Shown: one piece after another, positions 55,149-63,872 of the stretch
How positions within the stretch are numbered: the first letter of the stretch is position 1
How the letters are laid out: each line of letters starts with the position of its first letter
DNA from: Streptococcus sp. HMSC072G04
GTDB taxonomy: Bacteria > Bacillota > Bacilli > Lactobacillales > Streptococcaceae
Assembly (NCBI RefSeq): GCF_001813295.1
Contig: NZ_KV812035.1
Coordinates: 98,206-162,205 of the forward strand
DNA: 64,000 nt
Direction of reading: 5' to 3'
The notes under the pieces: generated by a model
What the model saw: the letters and a program-made list of their open reading frames with translations, nothing else
What the model was told of the DNA's origin: nothing
The model's database searches: none
Position numbers and translations under genes: made by a program

Positions 55149-56408
55149 CTATTTCACAGTCCCCTGATGAATCAACTCCAGACACTTGTCCAGATCCACG
55201 TCTCTCTCGAAATGGCTAGGTGTCCAAGGAATCTCTATATCGGGTAGAACACCCTGATCCGTCATCCCTTTCCCTTGATCCACGCTTAAACAGCGAGAAG
55301 TGGGAAACATTAAACAAAAATCGCCATAATCAACTGTACAACAATTAGAGTAGTCTAGAATCCCGAGAGTTGGGCGACCCACCACCGTTACCTTCTTAAA
55401 CTGCCTCATCATCTGAACAAAATTATCCCCAGAAGAAGCGCAGTAGATATCCGACAAGATAAAGATCTGTTCAGGATAGTGGCCTCCTCTGACCTCTGGG
55501 AAGAATTCCTCGCTTTCTTCCTTATATGCTACATAGCCTTTTCCCCGATAGTGTATCAAATTCTCTTTCATATCTTCAAGTAGCTTAACTGTTTCGGGAC
55601 TAATTTCTTCCTGTTGCATCCAGGCCTCAAAGTCTTTCAAGCGCAGGTCAACATTGCGTTCCGTATAGAGAATTTCCATGCCATCATCGTCCCAGTCAAG
55701 CGAATCATAGCCCTGATCCTTCTCTAAGGCTAGATGTAATAGAGGGATATATAAAGAGTCTGTCCCTCCGCCGTTCTGTCGGACATCAATGATAAAAAAC
55801 TTGACTTCCGTCATCATCGGTAAACACTCTTGGTATAAACGACCCAAAGATCCTTCATCCATAAAGTTATCCAGACGAAGATAAAGAATCTCATCGTCTA
55901 ATCGTTTCCAAAAAATCTGATCCTGGATCGGTTCTCGACTGGGTACTACTTTAATGGTCTTTTCTATTCCTTCTCGAAGCAGGGTGACACTCGTTGACTG
56001 AGAGACCAACTCTGCCCATTCTCGGTAGTGTCTTTCAGGGGTCTTGCTGATAAAATAGTCTTTATGAAGAGAAGCTATCTGATCCAAGTCACTTCCATCC
56101 AGAGCTAGGATTTGATCTCCTACTTGAAGACCCGTATCTTCATTAGCTTCCTCAACATACAGTTTCTGTCCATTTATTCTCAAAAGAAACCCTTTTTGAC
56201 TGGCCTTTTTATCTCGAAAGGAAACATGCCCGATCACCCCAAAACTAGCTAGGTAAGTCTTAACTTGATAGAGAAAGGCATCATCTGTCATATCATCTGT
56301 AATTTTTTCTCGAAAAGGCTCTGGGTCACATCCTTTTCGATCCTTGATGGTAGATGAATCATGGGTCATAATCGAGACGACATCTTCAAAAATAGCAGTC
56401 TTTTTCAT
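55149..56408 (-). CDS. S41-family (C-terminal-processing type) peptidase-like protein without signal peptide
   Basis: A 419-residue protein with a PDZ-like region (GLQVGDQILALDGSDLDQI) and an S41 core (YLRLDNFMDEGSLG; FFIIDVRQNGGGTDSLYIPLL; ILSDIYCASSGDNFVQMM with the nucleophile serine in CASSG, about residue 325). There is no signal peptide or membrane helix, unlike CtpA-type proteases, so it is probably cytoplasmic or has lost export. The ATG at 56408 has GAAGGA upstream, while one at 56423 does not. It stands between dlt and the VTC cluster on the same strand. The substrate is unknown. Confidence 0.82.
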   Translation of the reverse strand: MKKTAIFEDVVSIMTHDSSTIKDRKGCDPEPFREKITDDMTDDAFLYQVKTYLASFGVIGHVSFRDKKASQKGFLLRINGQKLYVEEANEDTGLQVGDQILALDGSDLDQIASLHKDYFISKTPERHYREWAELVSQSTSVTLLREGIEKTIKVVPSREPIQDQIFWKRLDDEILYLRLDNFMDEGSLGRLYQECLPMMTEVKFFIIDVRQNGGGTDSLYIPLLHLALEKDQGYDSLDWDDDGMEILYTERNVDLRLKDFEAWMQQEEISPETVKLLEDMKENLIHYRGKGYVAYKEESEEFFPEVRGGHYPEQIFILSDIYCASSGDNFVQMMRQFKKVTVVGRPTLGILDYSNCCTVDYGDFCLMFPTSRCLSVDQGKGMTDQGVLPDIEIPWTPSHFERDVDLDKCLELIHQGTVK

Positions 56409-56500
56409 AAAAGATTCCTTCATTTTTTTAGAAACAGTATACCACTTTTTCTTAAAAAGTTCTTAAAATCCTAAAAAACTATCCTAAAGTAGGATAGCCG

Positions 56501-57184
56501 TTATAGATTCTTTCTTTTCTTCGCTTTCTTTGTCAGAGCGACATCACAATTTTCAATCTCGCTAATCAATAGATTGGCAAGGCCAAAATCATCGATGTTC
56601 GATTTCATATTTACCTCATAGTTCAAGGTCAGTTGTTCTCCAGCTTGGGCCGTTGTGACAGAAATAAAGTCAATTTCTGAACAACTTTGGTCCAACAACT
56701 GGCTGATTTGTTCTGCAACAGAATCTTGTTTTGAGACGGTAATAGTCAAATGGCGGCGTCGTTGATGGTCTGCCTTACTCTGTTTGTTCTCCAATACCAG
56801 CCACACCCCTAGTAAAGAGAGGGTTGTTAAAATGGCCAATAAAAGATAGCCAGATCCAGCTGCCAGTCCTATAATCATAGCTAAGAAAATGGCAATCAAC
56901 TCTCGAGAACCACTCGTAGCCGAACGAAAACGGATCAAACTAAAGGTCCCTGCCACTGCAATCGAGGTTCCCAAACTTCCATTGACCAAAAAGATCACTA
57001 AGGTCATCATACAAGGAAGCAAGGTCAAACTAATGACAAACTCTCGAGTGTAAAGTGTTCGGTATTTATAGGTCCAAGATAGGGCCAGCCCTAGAAAGAG
57101 GCTGACCAAAAGGGCCAGCAGCAAGCGCAAGGGATCCACCGTTGCTGTAGCATTATTAAAAATAGAATCAAATAGATTAGACAT
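56501..57184 (-). CDS. DUF4956 membrane protein, partner of a VTC-domain protein
   Basis: A 227-residue protein. Four membrane helices (about 17-37, 48-68, 72-90, 100-130) are followed by a cytoplasmic alpha/beta domain of about 90 residues. The GTFSLIRFRSATSGSRELIAIF loop is the DUF4956 signature. It overlaps the end of the VTC gene by 8 bases, so the two are coupled. The pair is widespread in Firmicutes. DUF4956 is thought to be the membrane partner of the soluble VTC protein. The ATG at 57184 is chosen: an in-frame ATG at 57193 is less well placed. Confidence 0.87.
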   Translation of the reverse strand: MSNLFDSIFNNATATVDPLRLLLALLVSLFLGLALSWTYKYRTLYTREFVISLTLLPCMMTLVIFLVNGSLGTSIAVAGTFSLIRFRSATSGSRELIAIFLAMIIGLAAGSGYLLLAILTTLSLLGVWLVLENKQSKADHQRRRHLTITVSKQDSVAEQISQLLDQSCSEIDFISVTTAQAGEQLTLNYEVNMKSNIDDFGLANLLISEIENCDVALTKKAKKRKNL

Positions 57185-57956
57185 AGGCAGCACCTACCGT
57201 TTCTTGAACTGGTCTTGGGGCATAATCCAAGTCTTGTGATTTATGATAAGCACAGCTATATTTTGAAAATTTCTGTTTCACCAAACCATACTTCTCTAAA
57301 ATATCCTTTAGCCATTTAGGTTCTTGGCCAGGAGCCTTAATTTCCATGATCACGAAGTCATCCTCTAGTAGAGGTTCTCCTTTATTCCCATCAAAAAGGC
57401 TAACAGCCTGGTCTAGAAAGACTAAGTTTTGATCGATTGTCACGCGAATCTTCTGATAAGGATAACCCTGAATGGATTTCTTTTCTTTGAGAGACAAACG
57501 ATCATAATAAATGAACATCCGTGGTTCCAATCGATGACCATAACGTTTGCGCAATCTCTGAATCTCTTGCACTAAGTCTGGATCTTGTATCTGATGATCT
57601 ACTTTCCCATCTGTCATCAAGTTGATAATGGCTTGCGAAGTGGCGACTAGACGGAATTTATGGCCAATTCCTTCTTCATCTTTTGACTTCACCTCTAGAA
57701 ATACTGGACTGTCTGCTTGAGGTTTTTCTATATATGTCCGCATCCGAATTTTTTCACGGCGGTGTTGTTTGGCAAGAGCATCTTGAATGACATCAAAATT
57801 TTCCGTATCAAAATAAATGTTTGAAATGGTTGAAGTTGGGTAATCATCTTCTACGACGTATTCTTTTAAGTCTTTGATCAAGTCCTTCACGTCATCTTTT
57901 GCGACGATATATTTTGTTTCGATTCGTTTGAAACTTGTCTCAATTGTTTTTTTCAT
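57177..57956 (-). CDS. VTC-domain protein (polyphosphate polymerase-like)
   Basis: A 259-residue protein with the VTC fold, a tunnel-shaped triphosphate-binding domain. Features are ETKYIVAKDD at the start, the basic string HRREKIRMRTY, LEVKSKDEEG, the YYDRLSL segment and the metal-binding Glu in DFVIMEIKAPG. Yeast Vtc4 makes polyphosphate from ATP. The activity of bacterial VTC proteins is less certain. It lies at the head of an operon with DUF4956, divergent from the beta-helix lipoprotein gene. Confidence 0.87.
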   Translation of the reverse strand: MKKTIETSFKRIETKYIVAKDDVKDLIKDLKEYVVEDDYPTSTISNIYFDTENFDVIQDALAKQHRREKIRMRTYIEKPQADSPVFLEVKSKDEEGIGHKFRLVATSQAIINLMTDGKVDHQIQDPDLVQEIQRLRKRYGHRLEPRMFIYYDRLSLKEKKSIQGYPYQKIRVTIDQNLVFLDQAVSLFDGNKGEPLLEDDFVIMEIKAPGQEPKWLKDILEKYGLVKQKFSKYSCAYHKSQDLDYAPRPVQETVGAAYV

Positions 57957-57989
57957 GTTTCTTCTCCTTTAAGGGGGATCTATTGTTTC

Positions 57990-58150
57990 TAACCTTCAGT
58001 AAGTATGAATACGACTTACGTGCTTTCTAGTTTAATGGGACTTTCTTAACTGGTCATTAAGCCAAACTTAAATAAAACTAAAGTTAAGGTTCCTTTCAGA
58101 AAAACTTTAGGAAACTTTCAGCTAGCAACTTTAGACTAGGAGCATATCAA
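57990..58150. promoter_or_regulatory. Divergent control region between the VTC gene and the beta-helix lipoprotein gene
   Basis: Four CTTT(C)AG motifs occur at 58093, 58105, 58115 and 58129 on the plus strand, spaced 12, 10 and 14 bases, with related AACTTA/TAAGTT-type sequences just upstream. An inverted pair GTAAGT/ACTTAC is near 57995-58020. No standard -35 is found for the plus gene, so an activator of the response-regulator type may bind the repeats. Confidence 0.4.
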
Positions 58151-58170
58151 TTGAACGAGAGGAAAAGCTC

Positions 58171-59418
58171 ATGAAATCAAACAAATGGAAATTTTTATTA
58201 ACGGGGGCCGCAACCCTCACCTTACTGACAGCTTGTACCCAGGCGTCATCACAATCAGCTACAAAAAGCAATACTGCACAAACAACCGCTACTTCTACTT
58301 CAAAAAATAAAACAAACAATTCCAACTATTTTACAGATAAGGACAAGGACAGCTCTTATGATGAAAGCAAAGCATCTACTGTTAAACTGTCTGGTTCGTC
58401 TGCAAGTGTATCAGGTGACGGCGTAGCTGTATCTGGATCAACTGTGACCATCTCAAAGGCTGGAACCTATGTCATCTCTGGTGAATCCGATGGAGTTCAA
58501 ATCAAGGTCGAAGCAAGTGACTCAGATGATGTTCACATCGTCTTGAAAGGCGTTACCATGACCAACACCAATGCGCCAATTTCTGCTACGAAAGCAGGAC
58601 ATGTCTACCTGACTCTAGCAGATGGCACGACCAATACCTTGTCTGATTCAAGTTCAAACAATGATGAAGATGCCGATGCGGTGATCTTCTCTAAAGGCGA
58701 CCTCACCATCAATGGTTCAGGTACGCTCAACATTGACGCCAAGAAGAACAACGGTATCAAGGCCAATGACACTCTCCATATCACAGGTGGAACCTATAAG
58801 ATCACGGCTGTAGGAGATGCCTTCAACGTCAATGATGAACTCAATATCACTGGCACGACCATGACCATCGATGCAGATGAAGATGCAGTCAAGGTGGATA
58901 ATGATGAAGATACTTCGGTTGGAACCATGTATCTTTCAGACAACAAAATGACCATCACTGCAGGAGACGACGGAATCCATGCTTCTGGTGATCTGATCAT
59001 CGATAGCGGAACCTATGAGGTAACAGAGTCTGTCGAAGGTCTCGAAGGAAAATCGATCACCATCAACGGTGGAGATATCACCATCTACGCAACTGATGAT
59101 GGTGTCAATGCAGCCAATGCTAATGCCAACCAAGATGAAATTTTCTTCACCATGAATGGTGGAACCCTCAACGTTGAAGTTGGCCAAGGCGATACCGATC
59201 CAATTGATTCGAATGGAAATATCACCGTTACCGGAGGAACCATTAAATTAACGGGACAATCTGGATTCGACTTTGATGGTACTGCTACCTACACTGGCGG
59301 AGACATCTATATCAACGGTGAAAAACAAACTGAAATTGTCAACTCCATGCCTGGAGGCGGTGGTGCTCCCGAAGGTGGCGGACCTCAAGGCGATGGACCT
59401 GGAGGTGGGCATCCATAA
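58171..59418 (+). CDS. Secreted beta-helix lipoprotein, Cthe_2159-type carbohydrate-binding family
   Basis: A 415-residue lipoprotein. The signal ends in the lipobox LLTAC at Cys22, followed by a Ser/Thr/Gln linker. A long region of repeated short strands follows (TVTISKAGTYVISGESDGVQ; DLTINGSGTLNIDAKKNNGIKA; LNITGTTMTIDADEDAVKVD), typical of a parallel beta-helix of the Cthe_2159 family, which binds polysaccharide and calcium. Many Asp/Asn residues sit at turns. The C-terminus is Gly/Pro-rich (GGGGAPEGGGPQG). It is divergent from the VTC/DUF4956 pair, a combination remembered from other Firmicutes. Confidence 0.87.
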   Translation: MKSNKWKFLLTGAATLTLLTACTQASSQSATKSNTAQTTATSTSKNKTNNSNYFTDKDKDSSYDESKASTVKLSGSSASVSGDGVAVSGSTVTISKAGTYVISGESDGVQIKVEASDSDDVHIVLKGVTMTNTNAPISATKAGHVYLTLADGTTNTLSDSSSNNDEDADAVIFSKGDLTINGSGTLNIDAKKNNGIKANDTLHITGGTYKITAVGDAFNVNDELNITGTTMTIDADEDAVKVDNDEDTSVGTMYLSDNKMTITAGDDGIHASGDLIIDSGTYEVTESVEGLEGKSITINGGDITIYATDDGVNAANANANQDEIFFTMNGGTLNVEVGQGDTDPIDSNGNITVTGGTIKLTGQSGFDFDGTATYTGGDIYINGEKQTEIVNSMPGGGGAPEGGGPQGDGPGGGHP

Positions 59419-59426
59419 TAACAAAT

Positions 59427-59456
59427 AAAGGCAGGATTTCTTCCTGACCTTTTTTT
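59427..59456 (+). terminator. Terminator after the beta-helix lipoprotein gene
   Basis: Arms AAAGG.CAGGA / TCCTG.CCTTT with a T run, 9 bases after the stop. Confidence 0.9.
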
Positions 59457-59510
59457 GTTACCCTTTTTATGATAGAATAGAAAATCAATCAGCTTATCGA
59501 AAGGAACATG

Positions 59511-60173
59511 ATGAAAAAACAAACACTCCCTCTTTTCTTCACACTCTTGCTGTCTCTTCTTTTTCTATCAGCCTGTGTGCCGGATCTTAAGATCAACTTT
59601 AAAAAAGAACCAACAACTACCAGCTCAAAAAAGAAAACCTTTAAAAAAAGTAGCTCGAGTCGTTCAACTAGTTCAAATAGCTCAAGCAACTCCTCTAGCT
59701 CTTCTTCAACCACTACGCAGCCCTCTTCTGACATTGTCACAACCGAAGGACTCCCTAAAAATGCTCAAGAAGCACCCAAAGATAAAATTTATGCGACAGG
59801 GAACTTAAAAGTGGCCTACTCTAGAAATGGCGATACTATTTTTGCCCAGACGCCGGATTATGAAGGATATACCACTGCCCTTGTCCAAACAATTCTTGGG
59901 AATCCAGAGAAACAAATAACAGACCCTGCTTATATTGCCGAATCTTTTGAAAATACCGAATTAGAAAATATTAAAGGACTCTACCACGAGGGGAAAATCA
60001 CAGGGGAACAAGCTCACGCTTTTTTGATAGAAGCTGTTGATCTCAAACAAGCTTCTAAATCCGGAGTAGACTATACCATTTACACCTATAAAAACAACAC
60101 TATCCAACTGGTCTTTGAAAACGACCAACTTCTCTATATTACTCCAAATCCTGATGTCGTTTTCTTTAAATAA
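59511..60173 (+). CDS. Lipoprotein with serine-rich linker, possibly DUF4947
   Basis: A 220-residue lipoprotein with signal MKKQTLPLFFTLLLSLLFLS and lipobox cysteine 22. A Lys-rich then Ser/Thr-rich linker (about 32-75) is followed by a globular domain of about 125 residues (IYATGNLKVAYSRNGDTIF ... IQLVFENDQLLYITPNPDVV). This resembles the streptococcal DUF4947 proteins, with low certainty. ATGs at 59508 and 59511 are adjacent, and AAGGA suits the second better. Its promoter is after the terminator at 59456. Confidence 0.78.
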   Translation: MKKQTLPLFFTLLLSLLFLSACVPDLKINFKKEPTTTSSKKKTFKKSSSSRSTSSNSSSNSSSSSSTTTQPSSDIVTTEGLPKNAQEAPKDKIYATGNLKVAYSRNGDTIFAQTPDYEGYTTALVQTILGNPEKQITDPAYIAESFENTELENIKGLYHEGKITGEQAHAFLIEAVDLKQASKSGVDYTIYTYKNNTIQLVFENDQLLYITPNPDVVFFK

Positions 60174-60178
60174 TAAAC

Positions 60179-60250
60179 ATTCTCGCTAAACAAGCGAGAA
60201 TTTTTGTTTCACATGAAACAAAAAACTCCCAACACATTCTGTTGGGAGTT
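60179..60250. terminator. Three consecutive hairpins between convergent genes
   Basis: ATTCTCGCT/AGCGAGAAT with T run (60179-60206) serves the plus-strand lipoprotein gene. TTTTGTTTC/GAAACAAAA (about 60202-60223) lies between. AACTCCCAACA/TGTTGGGAGTT (60224-60250) with a minus-strand T run serves pip. Confidence 0.88.
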
Positions 60251-60258
60251 CCCGAAGA

Positions 60259-63054
60259 TTAGTCCTCTTCATATTTTTTTGGATTATAGAACCACATTCC
60301 GAGCCCTGCAAAAAGGACAATAGTCATCAGAAGGAAGGCCACTTGATTTCCAATTTCTCCTGTCATCGAAATCGTTTGACGAAGACCAGAAACGGTATAA
60401 CTCATTGGCAAGAATGGATGAATGGCTTGGAAAAATCCATTTGTCAAAGCAAGAGGATAGGTTCCTGCACTAGAAGCCAATTGCAAGAGCAAGAGGATCA
60501 AGGAAAGGAAAGCACCGATCTTTCTTTGCCATGTTGTCAAAGCAGTCACGATAGACATGAAAGATACACTACCAATCACACAAAGGAAGAGAGTAGCCAT
60601 CTCATGATTAGCTGATAAACCAATCAAGTGAACGGCACCATAGACCAAGACTCCTGCAATCACCGCAATCGTTCCGTTGACCTCAAAGCGAGATTTAAAC
60701 CATGCCCAGCGACTTTCAGGATGACTGCCGGATGGTAGTTTTGCAAAGATCATGTTGGTTGACAAGGCACAAACAAAGAGAGCTACCGAGATCATATAAG
60801 GAGCCATTCCGACACCATTCACAGGGGTATTGTCATGGTCTGTTTTAGACAAAGTGACAGGATCTGCTAAGGTTTTAGCGTTTTCTTTTTCAGTTGTAGC
60901 CACATTCAATTGTCCCTTAGCATCGTTTAATCCTTGACTCAAGGTTTGGCTTCCTGTTGCTAATTCACCTAAACCATTTGTCAATGTTTGGCCACCTGCT
61001 GCTAATTTGCTGGACCCATCTGAGATTTGATTTGCACCGTCGGCTAGTTTATCAGCACCAGTCACCAATTGACCTGATTTTTCTGTCAACTGATTGACAC
61101 CAGTGACAAGTTTGTTGACACCACTTGCCAACTCTGGAGTTTTGCTGTTCAATTGTCCTACACCGTCAGCTAATTTTCCAGCACCGGCAACCAATTCACC
61201 CGACTTACTTGTTAATTGGGTCGCTCCTGAAGCCAGTTGATTCATGCCTGATGTCAAGGCAGGCATCTTCCCATTTAACTCACCTAGACCAGAAGCTAAT
61301 TGATTGCTTCCTGCAAGTAATTCTGATGATTTACTATCTAGTTGACCAACACCTGCTGCTAACTGACTAGCCCCATTTGTTAAAGTACTGCTATTGGTCT
61401 GAAGTTGGGTTGCTCCATTAGCGATTTTATCGACACCAGCTGTATAAGCGCCGATCCCTTGACTGATGGTTTGACTAGCTGGCAACAATTGTCCACTAAC
61501 TGCGGATTGGATCTTAGACAAACCACTTGACAAGTCTGTCAAGGTAGAAGAAGCTGTCGGTAAAACTTGATTGGCTGCTGTTTGTAGTTGTGTCAAGCTA
61601 TTTCCTGTATTCAAACTACCTTGGATCGTTTGAATCGTAGTTAAGATTCCTTGAGCCGCCGTTTCACTCGAGCTTGGGCTCGATGAGATCGCCGCATTGA
61701 TTTCCGCTTGTTGGTCAGCTGTCATTGCTTGATAGGCTGCTGTCCCTTGTACACTTGCAAGGGCATTTGCACGATCCGCTTGGGCTGAAGCAAGGATTGA
61801 TTGAGCCGAATTCGCAATACTCGTCAATCCAGACGACAGTTGGCTGGTATCTACTGAAGCATTTTGAATCGCTGCATTTAATTGGTTTAAACCAGCTGCC
61901 AATTGATCAATCTGAGCAGATTGGCTTGTAGAAGCTTGTAGCTGGCTTGATAATGTTTGAATACCTGATTCTAATTGAGAAACCCCATTTCGAAGGGTAG
62001 CAGATTGACTACTTAATTGACCCGCTCCCTCGGATAAAGTGGCAACTCCATTTGTATAGGTCACTAAACCATTTGAAAAGTTAGATAGACCCGAATTCAA
62101 TTGACGCACACCTTTGGTATAATTCCCAAGACCATCATTGAGGGTCCCCATACCACTGGTTAATTGACCAACTCCTGAAGCCAACTGAGGGGTTTGACTC
62201 GCCATTTGATTGAGACCATTTCCTAATCGATCCACTCCGGTAGCGTAAGCCATCAAGCCTGTATTAAAAGTACCAAACCCATTATTTAATTGATTGACGC
62301 CAGATACCAAGTTTGGAAGTTGACCAGCCATTTGATTGAGACCATTTCCTAATTGACCAACACCATCTGTATAGGCTGCTAGACCTGTACGAAGAGTAGT
62401 CGCACCATCTGAAAATGCTAAGCTTGAACGAGCCAATGTATTCAAATTAGTAGATAGTGTTTGACCACCATCTTCCAATTTACTTGCACCATCTGCTAAT
62501 TTAGCACTTCCATCTGCCGCTGTCCCCATACCAGTTTTAAGCGATCCCATTTTAGAAAATAAAGCTGTTGTATAAGTATTGGTCACTTTTTCAGCCACTG
62601 ACTGCTTCATTTTTGTCATCGCAGTGTCGCTCATTTTCCCTGCGATAAAACTATGACCACTGGATGTTTGGTAATCAATGGTCATCTGTTCCGGATGATT
62701 GGTTAAGATGGAGCTAGCTTTTTTTGAAAGATCCTCAGGCAGGGTTACAATCATATAATAATCGCCATTTTTGAGACCATCTTTCGCAGCTTTCTCATCT
62801 ACAAAATGAAAATCAAGTGAGTCATTGTCCTTCAAATTGGACGCCATGTCTTTTCCAATTTCCATCTTTTGTCCATTATATGTAGCAGATTGATCCTTAT
62901 TGACAACCGCTACAGGAAGATCCGAAACCTTTCCATATGGATCCCACATGGAAGATAGAAAAATAATATTATAAAGAGCTGGAATCAAAGCAACTCCAAT
63001 CATGACAATGATAAATGTTGGCTTTTTAAGAATAGCCTTCCATTCTTTCATCAT
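60259..63054 (-). CDS. YhgE/Pip-family membrane protein
   Basis: A protein of about 931 residues. One N-terminal membrane helix (about 10-32) is followed by a Pip-type extracellular segment (DLPVAVVNKDQSATYNGQ), then a roughly 500-residue extracellular stalk of imperfect short repeats (variants of L.sGv.qL..G...L), and five or six C-terminal membrane helices of the ABC-2 type. The family includes the lactococcal phage infection protein and wall-stress or type VII-associated proteins. No ATPase is adjacent. ATG at 63054 follows GGAG by 9 bases. Upstream extension is unlikely because it would cross the promoter and operator. Regulated by the divergent TetR protein. Confidence 0.9.
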   Translation of the reverse strand: MMKEWKAILKKPTFIIVMIGVALIPALYNIIFLSSMWDPYGKVSDLPVAVVNKDQSATYNGQKMEIGKDMASNLKDNDSLDFHFVDEKAAKDGLKNGDYYMIVTLPEDLSKKASSILTNHPEQMTIDYQTSSGHSFIAGKMSDTAMTKMKQSVAEKVTNTYTTALFSKMGSLKTGMGTAADGSAKLADGASKLEDGGQTLSTNLNTLARSSLAFSDGATTLRTGLAAYTDGVGQLGNGLNQMAGQLPNLVSGVNQLNNGFGTFNTGLMAYATGVDRLGNGLNQMASQTPQLASGVGQLTSGMGTLNDGLGNYTKGVRQLNSGLSNFSNGLVTYTNGVATLSEGAGQLSSQSATLRNGVSQLESGIQTLSSQLQASTSQSAQIDQLAAGLNQLNAAIQNASVDTSQLSSGLTSIANSAQSILASAQADRANALASVQGTAAYQAMTADQQAEINAAISSSPSSSETAAQGILTTIQTIQGSLNTGNSLTQLQTAANQVLPTASSTLTDLSSGLSKIQSAVSGQLLPASQTISQGIGAYTAGVDKIANGATQLQTNSSTLTNGASQLAAGVGQLDSKSSELLAGSNQLASGLGELNGKMPALTSGMNQLASGATQLTSKSGELVAGAGKLADGVGQLNSKTPELASGVNKLVTGVNQLTEKSGQLVTGADKLADGANQISDGSSKLAAGGQTLTNGLGELATGSQTLSQGLNDAKGQLNVATTEKENAKTLADPVTLSKTDHDNTPVNGVGMAPYMISVALFVCALSTNMIFAKLPSGSHPESRWAWFKSRFEVNGTIAVIAGVLVYGAVHLIGLSANHEMATLFLCVIGSVSFMSIVTALTTWQRKIGAFLSLILLLLQLASSAGTYPLALTNGFFQAIHPFLPMSYTVSGLRQTISMTGEIGNQVAFLLMTIVLFAGLGMWFYNPKKYEED

Positions 63055-63071
63055 ATTTTTTGTCTCCTTTT

Positions 63072-63165
63072 TATACACATTGTCTAAATTTCTGATATAA
63101 TAGATTATACAGTTTCTAGAAATTTTCACAAGTAGAAAATCTTATTTTTAGACACTGTGTATAAT
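63072..63165. promoter_or_regulatory. pip/tetR divergent promoters with paired inverted operators
   Basis: A 17-bp site TATACACATTGTCTAAA (63072-63088) and its inverted near-copy TTTAGACACTGTGTATA (63147-63163) differ at one base. Each has the dyad TAGACAnTGTGTA. The pip promoter (minus strand) is -35 TTGTGA, 16 bp, -10 TATAAT, ending about 15-20 bases before operator 1. The tetR -10 TATAAT (63160-63165) overlaps operator 2, indicating autoregulation. Confidence 0.75.
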
Positions 63166-63187
63166 TTTGTGCAAAAAGGATTAACAG

Positions 63188-63721
63188 ATGACTGAGAGCA
63201 ATAAACGATTAAAAACAAAACGAAATATCGAGGAGGCGATGGTTCGACTACTCGAAAAGGAATCATTCGACCAAATCACAACGGTTGAGTTAGCACAAGA
63301 ATCCGGCATTAGTCGCTCTAGCTTTTATACCCACTATCGAGACAAGTACGATATGATCGAGCGCTACCAACAAGCACTCTTTCACAAGCTTGAATATATC
63401 TTTGACAAACACCAAGACGACAAGCGCCAAGCGATTACGGAAGTGTTCGAATTTCTAACCAAGGAGCCACTCTTTGCGGTTCTTCTGACAGAGAATGGAA
63501 CCAAGGAGATCCAGACCTTCTTACGACATAAATTACAGATTCTTCTGGTTGATAGTTTGCAAGAGCGCTATAGTCATAAATCATTAACAGATATTGAAAG
63601 AGTCTACAGTTCTGTCTATCTGACCAATGCCTTCTTCGGAGTCTGTCAAATGTGGGTTTCGCGCGGAAAAAAAGAAAGCCCTCAACAAATGGCTGAATTT
63701 TTAATGAAAATGTTACGGTAA
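63188..63721 (+). CDS. TetR/AcrR-family transcriptional regulator
   Basis: A 177-residue regulator with an N-terminal helix-turn-helix (ITTVELAQESGISRSSFYTH, then YRDKYDMI) and a C-terminal ligand-sensing domain. It is divergent from pip, and the paired operators between them indicate that it represses both. The inducer is unknown. AAAGGATT precedes the ATG. It ends with its own terminator. Confidence 0.92.
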   Translation: MTESNKRLKTKRNIEEAMVRLLEKESFDQITTVELAQESGISRSSFYTHYRDKYDMIERYQQALFHKLEYIFDKHQDDKRQAITEVFEFLTKEPLFAVLLTENGTKEIQTFLRHKLQILLVDSLQERYSHKSLTDIERVYSSVYLTNAFFGVCQMWVSRGKKESPQQMAEFLMKMLR

Positions 63722-63727
63722 CAGTCT

Positions 63728-63758
63728 CTCCTGATCGATCTAGATCAGGAGTTTTTTT
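63728..63758 (+). terminator. Terminator after the tetR gene
   Basis: Arms CTCCTGATC / GATCAGGAG (9 bp, 6-base loop) followed by seven T. Confidence 0.93.
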
Positions 63759-63830
63759 ATTAGCAGGTTTAGGTTTTAAGAAAACAAAAAGGGGAGCAAA
63801 GCCAGAAATCAACCCTTTAAGACAAAATAA

Positions 63831-63852
63831 AAAGCCCACTGTAGTAGGCTTT
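63831..63852 (-). terminator. Terminator after rpsD
   Basis: Arms AAAGCC / GGCTTT with a 10-base loop and a T tract on the minus strand, 20 bases after the rpsD stop. Confidence 0.75.
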
Positions 63853-63872
63853 CTGCAAAGTATATCTTAAAA

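Noticed and set aside
63055..63129. N-terminal extension of the Pip protein
   Set aside because: It would be translated through operator 1 and the -10 of its own promoter; the ATG at 63054 has a good GGAG site.
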